Positions 8,530 to 15,018 of a stretch of DNA of 23,393 bases are shown here, piece by piece (the first letter of the stretch is position 1; each line of letters opens with the position of its first letter). The translations under genes and the position numbers were made by a program. Under the pieces are notes generated by a model, which saw nothing but the letters and a program-made list of their open reading frames with translations, was not told the origin of the DNA and did no database searches. This DNA comes from an uncultured Lachnospiraceae bacterium (lineage in GTDB: Bacteria > Bacillota > Clostridia > Lachnospirales > Lachnospiraceae), in contig CAJUHQ010000051.1 of NCBI GenBank assembly GCA_910586095.1, forward strand, positions 1 to 23,393. The letters run 5' to 3'.

Positions 8530-9882
8530 ATGAAGAAAATGTTGGCAATGTTATTGACTGGTACAATAGTGTTTTCGATGACTGCCTGTGGAAACAACTC
8601 CTCAGGAGGAGCATCAACACCAAGTGACAGCAAGGAGACTTCTACAGCAAACAAGACTTCTACAACAGAAAGTACATCTAGCCCAGTTACATTGAATGTG
8701 ACAACAACGTATGCGGGAGAAGATACAAATGCAACCAATTATCAAGATGCGATTGCGGCATGGCAAAAGGAGACAGGAAATACGCTCAATGATGCGTCTG
8801 GATCTGCCACAGAAACTTTTAAGGCACGAGTTATTTCAGATTTCGAGATGGGCTCAGAGCCGGATGTGCTTTTTTACTTTAATGGTGTAGATTCCAATCC
8901 TTTTGTGGAGGCAGGAAAAGTAGTTTCTATTGAGGAGATCCGCCAGACTTATCCAGATTATGCAACTAATATGAAGGACGGCATGATGGGAGCATCTCCA
9001 GTAGATGGGAAAAATTACTCTGTACCTGTAAATGGTTATTGGGAAGGCATGTTTGTGAATAAGGCAGTCTGTGAAGCAGCGAATGTAGAGATTCCAGGAC
9101 CTGATACAACATGGGATGAATTCATGGATATTTGCCAAACAATCAAGGACGCAGGATATACACCAATTGCAGCTTCTTTCGCAGAAATTCCTCACTATTG
9201 GTTTGAGTTTTGTATCTATAATTATCTAGATCCAGCAACTCATAACATTGTACCAGGTTCAGTGGATGATAAGCAAGGCACGGCATGGGTCAAGGGCATT
9301 AGCGACATGAAATTGTTGTATGAGAACGGATTTTTACCAGAGAACACATTGTCTGCAACAGACGGCGAGACATTCCAGCTTTTTGTTGATGGAAAAGCAG
9401 CATTTTTGATTGATGGTTCATGGAAAGTGGGAGGTATCGAGGGAGCAACCGATGATATTGATAACTTTACAGTTACTTATGTTCCAGGCAAGAATGACCG
9501 CAAGACAACAGACATCATTGGCGGACTTTCCTCTGGTTGGTACATTACAAGAAAGGCATGGGAGGACCCTGAGAAACAGAAAACATGTGTAGAATTTATC
9601 TCTTATATGACATCAGATGAGATGGTATCCAAGTTTGCAAGTGTATCGGCGACAGCGTTGAATAACGGAAGTCAAGTAGATGAGTCACAATTGTCTTCTC
9701 TGGCAGTAGCAGGTCTTGATTTTGTTAAGGGTGCGACTGGTATGACAGGAGCAGTGCAGGATCAGGTAACACAGGAGGCAAGAGTGCCAGTATTTAATGG
9801 AATGCCTGATATTGTAACAGGAAAGACAGATATTGCAGCGGCAGTAGAAGAACTCTTGGGGCTGGTAGCAGCAGGCAAATAA
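8530..9882 (+). CDS. Extracellular sugar-binding lipoprotein (ABC, family 1)
   Basis: A 450-residue substrate-binding protein of a carbohydrate ABC transporter. A lipoprotein signal peptide is clear: charged MKK, hydrophobic stretch, and lipobox M-T-A-C with lipid-modified C20. A Ser/Thr/Gly-rich linker (about 21-55) tethers the protein to the membrane; the MalE-like fold follows, with typical stretches such as ISDFEMGSEPDVLFYF, GKNYSVPVNGYWEGMFVNK and a WYITRKAWEDPEK region. GGGAGG lies 8 bases before ATG 8530. It is followed by tandem hairpin repeats and then the two permease genes. With the chitobiose phosphorylase-like gene upstream, GlcNAc2 or a related beta-disaccharide is the most likely ligand, but this is inferred from context. 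Confidence 0.92.
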   Translation: MKKMLAMLLTGTIVFSMTACGNNSSGGASTPSDSKETSTANKTSTTESTSSPVTLNVTTTYAGEDTNATNYQDAIAAWQKETGNTLNDASGSATETFKARVISDFEMGSEPDVLFYFNGVDSNPFVEAGKVVSIEEIRQTYPDYATNMKDGMMGASPVDGKNYSVPVNGYWEGMFVNKAVCEAANVEIPGPDTTWDEFMDICQTIKDAGYTPIAASFAEIPHYWFEFCIYNYLDPATHNIVPGSVDDKQGTAWVKGISDMKLLYENGFLPENTLSATDGETFQLFVDGKAAFLIDGSWKVGGIEGATDDIDNFTVTYVPGKNDRKTTDIIGGLSSGWYITRKAWEDPEKQKTCVEFISYMTSDEMVSKFASVSATALNNGSQVDESQLSSLAVAGLDFVKGATGMTGAVQDQVTQEARVPVFNGMPDIVTGKTDIAAAVEELLGLVAAGK

Positions 9883-10140
9883 TGTGAAATATAAAATTTC
9901 CCACATCTTGATTGGAAAGCCCGCTAAGGCGGGCAGATGGGAGTTAATGTGAAATATAAAATTTCACCCATCCTGATTAGAGAGCCCGCAAAAGCGGGCA
10001 GATGGGAGTTAATGTGAAATATAAAATTTCACCCATCCTGATTAGAGAGCCCGCAAAAGCGGGCAGATGGGAGTTAATGTGAAATATAAAATTTCCCACA
10101 TCTTGATTGGAAAGCCCGCTAAGGCGTTAATATGAAAAAC
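9881..10140 (+). repeat. 65-bp tandem repeat of GC hairpins (three full units plus partial units)
   Basis: Units lie at 9881-9945, 9946-10010 and 10011-10075, each exactly 65 bp; a fourth from 10076 breaks off after AAGGC (10125) by loss of about 12 bases, and a short start of a fifth (GTTAATATGAAA) follows. Units 2 and 3 are identical over the part I compared; units 1 and 4 share a variant form (CCACATCTTGATTGGAAAG, loop TAAG). Each full unit can fold as GAAAT/ATTTC followed by an outer CCATC/GATGG pairing around an inner GCCCGC/GCGGGC stem. Tails have no T-runs, so these are not classic terminators. The position between binding-protein and permease genes recalls the REP elements of malE-malF. 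Confidence 0.9.
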
Positions 10141-10184
10141 TGTACTACAAGGCTTAAAGTGTAGCAAGTAAGATGAATCATTGG

Positions 10185-10216
10185 AGCGGAGAAGGAATAT
10201 TCTCCGCTTTGACTTT
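10185..10216 (+). terminator. Attenuator-like hairpin before the permease genes
   Basis: AGCGGAGAA (10185-10193) pairs perfectly over 9 bp with TTCTCCGCT (10200-10208) around a 6-base loop, followed by TTGACTTT. The interrupted T-run suggests a partial intrinsic terminator. It lies 12 bases before the AAGGAG (10221-10226) of the permease gene and may lower permease expression relative to the binding protein. Confidence 0.55.
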
Positions 10217-10239
10217 CAGAAAGGAGCACGCGCACCGTT

Positions 10240-11127
10240 ATGAGTTCAAACATTTATAAGAATAAAAAACCTGTGATTTTCTTTTTAGTACCAGCATTTG
10301 TCTTTTTGTCTGTTTTTTTGTACTATCCTTTTTTACAGAATATTGTGAATAGCTTTAAGGAGATCAATAATCTAGGAGCGTCCGCTAAAGGCTGGAACGC
10401 CCCCTGGTATACGAATTACATAGAACTTTGCAAAGATCGGAATATATGGACAGCACTAATTAATACCGTAAAAATGATTGTTGCAACAATTATTGGGCAG
10501 CTTGGTATTGCGATTGTGCTGGCGCTGATGGTGGATAATATCAAGAAAGGTCAAAAATTCTTTAGAACCGTCTATTTTTTTCCGATCGTGATTGCAGCTA
10601 CAGCACTAGGACTTTTGTTTAATATTGTTTTTCTATATGACAAAGGAATGTTAAATCAGTTGAGGGAGATGTTTGGAGCAACAAAGTTATTGGACTTCAA
10701 AGATGATTCTCATGCGATGTTGACGATGATGATACCAGTTACTTGGCAGTATGTAGGATTTTATTTTATTATCCTAATCACAGGGCTAAATAATATATCC
10801 GACGATCTGTATGAGGCGGCGACAATTGACGGGGCTTCGCGATGGCAAAGAGTGCGATATATTTCGATTCCACTTTTGCACAATGTGATCTGTACCTGCG
10901 GAGTATTGGCAGTGACAGGTGCATTGAAAGTATTTGATCTGCCCTGGATCATGTTCCCAAAAGGAATGCCTAGCAACAGTACATGGTTGACAGGAACTTA
11001 TATGTATTATCATGCTTTTGAATCGCATAATGTAGATTACAGCTCGGCAATCTCTGTATTGATTGTAATCTTAGGTGTAGTCACAGCAAAGATTGTAAAT
11101 ACAGTCTTTCGGGAAAAAGATTATTAG
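10240..11127 (+). CDS. Sugar ABC transporter permease, MalF/UgpA type
   Basis: A 295-residue integral membrane protein of the binding-protein-dependent transport family, with about six hydrophobic segments starting at residue 12. The EAA loop that contacts the ATPase is seen at about 192-211 (EAATIDGASRWQRVRYISIP). It should pair with the next permease as a heterodimer. AAGGAG (10221-10226) is 13 bases from ATG 10240, a long spacing that, with the attenuator-like hairpin just upstream, suggests modest expression. No ATP-binding subunit gene exists in the window, so a shared MsmK/MsmX-type ATPase encoded elsewhere is expected, as is common for this transporter class in Firmicutes. Confidence 0.92.
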   Translation: MSSNIYKNKKPVIFFLVPAFVFLSVFLYYPFLQNIVNSFKEINNLGASAKGWNAPWYTNYIELCKDRNIWTALINTVKMIVATIIGQLGIAIVLALMVDNIKKGQKFFRTVYFFPIVIAATALGLLFNIVFLYDKGMLNQLREMFGATKLLDFKDDSHAMLTMMIPVTWQYVGFYFIILITGLNNISDDLYEAATIDGASRWQRVRYISIPLLHNVICTCGVLAVTGALKVFDLPWIMFPKGMPSNSTWLTGTYMYYHAFESHNVDYSSAISVLIVILGVVTAKIVNTVFREKDY

Positions 11128-11138
11128 GAGGGGCGGAT

Positions 11139-12023
11139 ATGAAAGCAGAAATTTATAAGACAAATCAAAAACATCATAAAATCTCTCTGGGAATGGTGGG
11201 AATTTATGTTGTGCTGTCTGCATGGGCATTGACAACGATCTACCCATTGTTTTGGATCTTGATGAATTCCTTTAAAAATAAAAAAATTATCCGTTCGGAT
11301 TCGTTTTCTCTTCCTCTAGGGGAACTGTTCACTTTAGATAATTATAAAACTGCATTTGATAGGGTGAATATTCTAGGGGCGTACCGAAACAGTATTGTGA
11401 TTTCGTTAAGTGTGGCAGCGGCAGTGATCCTGCTTTCAGGTCTTGCAGCTTATGCGCTAGTGCGGTATGATTTTAAGATAAAGGGACTGTTAAACAGTCT
11501 AGTAGTGGCAGGCATGATGTTTCCACCATTTGCAACGATCATTCCCGTTATTCGGATGATGAACGTGATTGGGTTAGCTAATACAAATCAGATTCCAAAA
11601 TCTCTGCTAGCAGTTATTTTGCCGCAGATCGCAGGCAATCTTTCTTTTGCCATTGTGGTACTGCGCGGGTATATCGCAGGACTTCCAGTAGAGCTAGAAG
11701 AGGCGGCTTATATGGAAGGATGTAATGTTTTTCAGTTATTTTTTAAAGTGGTTATGCCACTTTGCAAACCGTCCTTTGCAACGGTAGGAATCTTTTCATT
11801 TCTGTGGAGCTACAATGATTTGTTTACACAGTCATTCTTCTTAAAGACGAAACCAGAGTATTCAGTTACGGTACTTTTAAGCTTGTTGACATCTCAGGAA
11901 GGAACGAATTATGGTTTGATGGCATCTAGTGTGTCATTGATTGTATTCCCGCTGTTGATTGTGTATTTGTTCTTACAGAAATATATTGTCAAGGGACTGA
12001 CTGCTGGAGCTGTAAAAGGTTAG
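11139..12023 (+). CDS. Sugar ABC transporter permease, MalG/UgpE type
   Basis: A 294-residue integral membrane protein, second half of the sugar-import channel. Hydrophobic segments include about 19-42, 86-108, 120-142 and 157-175. The EAA loop reads EEAAYMEGCNVFQLFFKVVMP at about 187-207, with the expected glycine and proline. AGGAGGGG at 11126-11133 overlaps the stop codon of the preceding permease gene and is 5 bases from ATG 11139, so the two permeases are co-translated. The C-terminal KYIVKGLTAGAVKG is the usual ending of this family. Confidence 0.92.
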   Translation: MKAEIYKTNQKHHKISLGMVGIYVVLSAWALTTIYPLFWILMNSFKNKKIIRSDSFSLPLGELFTLDNYKTAFDRVNILGAYRNSIVISLSVAAAVILLSGLAAYALVRYDFKIKGLLNSLVVAGMMFPPFATIIPVIRMMNVIGLANTNQIPKSLLAVILPQIAGNLSFAIVVLRGYIAGLPVELEEAAYMEGCNVFQLFFKVVMPLCKPSFATVGIFSFLWSYNDLFTQSFFLKTKPEYSVTVLLSLLTSQEGTNYGLMASSVSLIVFPLLIVYLFLQKYIVKGLTAGAVKG

Positions 12024-12103
12024 AATGAAGGTAGAAACAAAACATTTTCTTTGTATAGATTTTGGAATTTTGCAAAGCAAATGAATGGGGGATAGGGCAA
12101 GAC

Positions 12104-12895
12104 ATGTACAAAGTAGTAATCATTGATGATGAGCCAATCATTGTAAAAGGTCTGGAGAAAACTATAAAGTGGGAAGAGCTAGGTTGTGTCGTGGTTGGAA
12201 CGGCTTACAACGGTGTAGAAGGGTTGGATCTCATCCAGACAAAGAGGCCAGATATACTTATTTCGGATATTTGTATGCCTGGAATGGATGGACTTACCAT
12301 GATTGCGGCGCGAAAGTCTGAATTTCCCAATATGGAGATTACAATTTTGACTGGATTTCGGGATTTTGATTATGCGCAACAGGCTATACGACTGGGTGTG
12401 TGTCGTTTTTTGTTAAAACCATCTATCATGGACGAACTCAATGAAGCGATTAAAGTCATGGTAGAAAGATTAGATAGAAAAAAGCTACTTTATAAAGAGG
12501 ATGTAGCACAGACAGAGAAAGAAGAGGAAAAAGAAGAAACAGAAAATGTGGCAGGTAGCTTTATTGTGAAAAATGCGTTGGCGTTTATGGAGGAAAACTA
12601 TGCAGAAAGGCTAAAGCTAGTGGATGTGGCTGATAAAGTTTATGTGAGTCAATGGCATTTGAGCAAACTGCTCAATAAATATACAGGTCAGAATTTTTCA
12701 GAGTTGCTCAATCATGTTCGCATGAAAAAGGCGAAGGAGCTTTTAGGTGATCCATCCTTGCGAATCAGTGATATAGCTGAAGAAGTGGGATTTTTGGATA
12801 TGGCTCATTTCTCTCGCGTCTTTAAGAAATTAGCAGGGGTTTCGGCTAATGAATATCGAAATACAATCAGTGTGCCACAAAAGACAAAACAATGA
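12104..12895 (+). CDS. YesN-type response regulator with AraC DNA-binding domain
   Basis: A 263-residue regulator. The receiver domain (about 1-120) has the acidic pair D8-D9, phospho-acceptor D55 (ISDICMPGMDG), T83 and K105 (LLKPS). An acidic linker (about 137-152, rich in E and K) leads to an AraC-type double helix-turn-helix (about 160-258) with RMKKAKELL and the second HTH ISDIAEEVGF...HFSRVFKK. I start at ATG 12104 because it gives the canonical receiver N-terminus (MYKVVIIDDEP) with AGGG at 12094-12097; an in-frame TTG at 12062 would add 14 unlikely residues. It is short for a YesN protein, which often has a long middle region. Expected partner is the kinase at 6557, and target the promoters of this locus. 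Confidence 0.92.
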   Translation: MYKVVIIDDEPIIVKGLEKTIKWEELGCVVVGTAYNGVEGLDLIQTKRPDILISDICMPGMDGLTMIAARKSEFPNMEITILTGFRDFDYAQQAIRLGVCRFLLKPSIMDELNEAIKVMVERLDRKKLLYKEDVAQTEKEEEKEETENVAGSFIVKNALAFMEENYAERLKLVDVADKVYVSQWHLSKLLNKYTGQNFSELLNHVRMKKAKELLGDPSLRISDIAEEVGFLDMAHFSRVFKKLAGVSANEYRNTISVPQKTKQ

Positions 12896-12957
12896 TTGGC
12901 AGCACCAATAAAGAATTTAGGCAACTACTAAAAAATAATCCTTCTTTTGGAAGTCAT

Positions 12958-13006
12958 AATCCCCTTTTGCTAGACAAAAATCAGTGTCTAATAAAAGGGG
13001 ATTTTT
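12958..13006 (+). terminator. Strong terminator closing the sugar locus
   Basis: AATCCCCTTTT (12958-12968) pairs with AAAAGGGGATT (12993-13003), with an inner TAGACA/TGTCTA stem continuing the helix, and ends in TTTTT. It isolates the sugar genes from the hisS operon. Confidence 0.92.
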
Positions 13007-13082
13007 GAATCGTTTACAGTCTAGCTTATAAATAGATAGTGAATGATTTACTTTGTTTCATGTGTGCGTCTTACAAAAGTTC

Positions 13083-13111
13083 TTGACGTTTTGTATTACA
13101 AAAACTATAAT
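13083..13111 (+). promoter_or_regulatory. Sigma-A-type promoter of the hisS operon
   Basis: TTGACG (13083-13088), an exact 17-base spacer and TATAAT (13106-13111): near-consensus housekeeping promoter. It is well placed to drive the 82-residue protein gene, hisS, aspS and nth. Confidence 0.85.
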
Positions 13112-13336
13112 GGCTTATAGATGCAAGGCAGGAATTTCCTACGGCAAAATTGACGGACAAACTTCAGTATAAAGATTGAATAGTGACAATAAGAACTATG
13201 AAGTAAAGGCAACAAGGACAGTAAAAAAGAAGTAAACTTATTTGAGTAAGACTTGAAATCAAAATGCAAAAATCAATGCAAAGAGAGTATTACAAACACT
13301 GCGAACTGGGTTTGTATAGAGAGGGGATTGAGCAAA
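13112..13336 (+). other. Long untranslated leader ahead of the 82-residue protein gene
   Basis: About 220 bases lie between the promoter and the first start codon. I looked for T-box hallmarks (the AGGGTGGNACCGCG box and the Stem I GGTGCGAG region) and found none, and I see no strong hairpin-plus-T-run attenuator. Function, if any, is unknown. Confidence 0.4.
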
Positions 13337-13585
13337 ATGTCAGTATTTAGTGATCTTGAGGATATGGATGAGCTAGAAGCAAAAAAACAACGGCAACAGC
13401 AGCAAGAGATAGAGGATATTATTAATATGCTAGACAGCAAAACACAGGGCGGAGTAAGCCGTATCAAGGTCAATGTGTCAGAACAGCAAGAAGAAGGTAC
13501 TGTGAGCACACAGTATCATCATGGGCGGTGTGATGTAGGGAGTCCGTGGGCAAAAGGCAGTGTGAGAAATTTTGGATGTGACTAA
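13337..13585 (+). CDS. Small hypothetical protein with a C-terminal His/Cys motif
   Basis: An 82-residue protein I cannot assign to a named family. It starts MSVFSDLEDMDELEAKKQ, continues with a Gln/Glu-rich helical stretch (about 12-32), then GGVSRIKVNVSE (38-49) and an ending with H61, H62, C65 and C81 (YHHGRCDVGSPWAKG...FGCD) that could bind a metal. No signal peptide or membrane segment is seen. ATG 13337 is preceded by GAGGGG at 13321-13326; an in-frame TTG at 13253 would add 28 residues without a ribosome site. It is the first gene after a strong promoter and lies 84 bases before hisS, so it is probably co-transcribed with the tRNA synthetase genes. It looks genuine rather than random because of this promoter, ribosome site and compact motif. 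Confidence 0.7.
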   Translation: MSVFSDLEDMDELEAKKQRQQQQEIEDIINMLDSKTQGGVSRIKVNVSEQQEEGTVSTQYHHGRCDVGSPWAKGSVRNFGCD

Positions 13586-13669
13586 AGGTTTTTGGCGACT
13601 TTTATGATTGTCATTGAATAAAAGCACATAATAATAGTTGAGTTTTTACAAGAAAGTGGGGTTATAGAG

Positions 13670-14932
13670 ATGGCATTGAATAAAAAGCCGGTACATGGAA
13701 TGAGAGATATCATGCCAGAAGAGATGCAGATACGCGATTATGTGATGGGTGTGATTAAAGAGACTTATAGTAAGTTTGGATTTATGTTAATAGAAACACC
13801 ATGTATGGAGGATATAGGCAATTTAAGCAGTAAGCAGGGCGGCGAGAACGAAAAATTAATTTTTAAGATCTTAAAAAGAGGTGAAAAGCTCAATATAGAG
13901 GCAGCACAGACAGAGACGGACATTGTGGATTTTGGGATGCGTTATGATTTGACAGTTCCGCTTGTGCGTTATTATGCCAGCCATGCAAACGAACTGCCTG
14001 CTCCGTTTAAAGCATTGCAGATGGGAAGTGTATGGCGGGCAGACAAGCCGCAAAAAGGCCGATATCGCCAGTTTATGCAGTGTGATATTGATATTCTTGG
14101 GGAGTCATCTAATCTTGCGGAGATTGAGTTGATTCTAGCAACCACCACCACATTGAGCAAAATTGGATTTGATAATTTTGAGATTCGGATCAATGATAGA
14201 CGAATTCTTAAGGCAATGGCAGCATACAGTGGCTTTGCACAAGAAGATTATGAGCGAATATTTATCACACTGGATAAGATGGACAAGATTGGTCTTGAAG
14301 GTGTGGAAAAGATATTGATTGAGGATGGATTTGCCATAGAGCAGGTAGAACGATATCTAGATCTTTTTAGGGGTGTCAAAAAAAATGAGGATTCTCTTGC
14401 ATTTATTGAAAATACAGTGGCAGACTTTCTAGAGGATGATGTAAAGACTGGATTTAGAGAGATTATAGAAAGTGTCAATGCTACAAAAGAGGATTGTTTT
14501 AAATTGGTGTTTGATCCTACGCTGGTGCGTGGAATGTCTTATTATACAGGCACTATTTTTGAAATTGCGATGCCACAATTAGGTATAAGCTGTGGAGGTG
14601 GAGGGCGTTACGACAAAATGGTAGGCCGATTCACAGGAAAGGATGTGCCTGCATGTGGATTCTCAATTGGATTTGAGAGAATTATTCTTATTTTGATGGA
14701 GAATGGATTTAAAGTACCTAATCAAGGCAAAAAAATTGCTTATCTTATCGAAAAAGGTGTCACTAAAGAGGTGTTGTGTGATGCAATTGCACAGGCACAG
14801 CAGGAAAGACAAAATGGAATGAAAGTGCTTGTAGCGCGCATGAATAGAAATAAGAAATTTCAAAAAGATCAACTTCTTGCAGAAGGATATGAGGAATTTC
14901 GTGAGTTTTATAAAGAGGGATTAAAAAACTGA
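13670..14932 (+). CDS. hisS: Histidyl-tRNA synthetase
   Basis: A 420-residue class II aminoacyl-tRNA synthetase that charges tRNA-His. The N-terminal PVHGMRDIMPEE, motif 2 region (118-142, GSVWRADKPQKGRYRQF), the histidine-binding loop LVRGMSYYTGTIFE (285-298), the GGGGRYD glycine-rich strand (309-315) and motif 3 (CGFSIGFERI, about 329-338) are all present. The loop reads GMSYYTG where many HisRS have GLDYYTG, so M and S replace L and D; the rest is canonical. The C-terminal anticodon-binding domain starts near 352. Length is normal. The ribosome site before ATG 13670 is a weak GTGGGG. aspS follows, the conserved hisS-aspS order of Firmicutes. Confidence 0.95.
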   Translation: MALNKKPVHGMRDIMPEEMQIRDYVMGVIKETYSKFGFMLIETPCMEDIGNLSSKQGGENEKLIFKILKRGEKLNIEAAQTETDIVDFGMRYDLTVPLVRYYASHANELPAPFKALQMGSVWRADKPQKGRYRQFMQCDIDILGESSNLAEIELILATTTTLSKIGFDNFEIRINDRRILKAMAAYSGFAQEDYERIFITLDKMDKIGLEGVEKILIEDGFAIEQVERYLDLFRGVKKNEDSLAFIENTVADFLEDDVKTGFREIIESVNATKEDCFKLVFDPTLVRGMSYYTGTIFEIAMPQLGISCGGGGRYDKMVGRFTGKDVPACGFSIGFERIILILMENGFKVPNQGKKIAYLIEKGVTKEVLCDAIAQAQQERQNGMKVLVARMNRNKKFQKDQLLAEGYEEFREFYKEGLKN

Positions 14933-15018
14933 TTGTATTTTTGGGAAGAGAAGTGCGGATATAAAGATGAGTGTTACGCACAAAGTCTCCATGTTTTGAA
15001 AGGAGTATGGTTATAAAG

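Noticed and set aside
9881..10140. CRISPR array
   Set aside because: The 65-bp units are contiguous near-identical tandem copies; there are no short repeats separated by unique spacers and no cas genes.
2675..12895. Integrative element or prophage carrying the sugar genes
   Set aside because: No integrase, transposase, attachment-site repeat or phage gene is visible at either edge; gain of the block is inferred only from gene order.
13112..13669. Histidine T-box ahead of hisS
   Set aside because: No AGGGTGGNACCGCG-type box, Stem I signature or conditional terminator is found, unlike the clear T-box before leuA.
14971..15018. Upstream GTG start for aspS
   Set aside because: It would add 16 residues unlike any AspRS N-terminus and place the AGGAG motif inside the gene.
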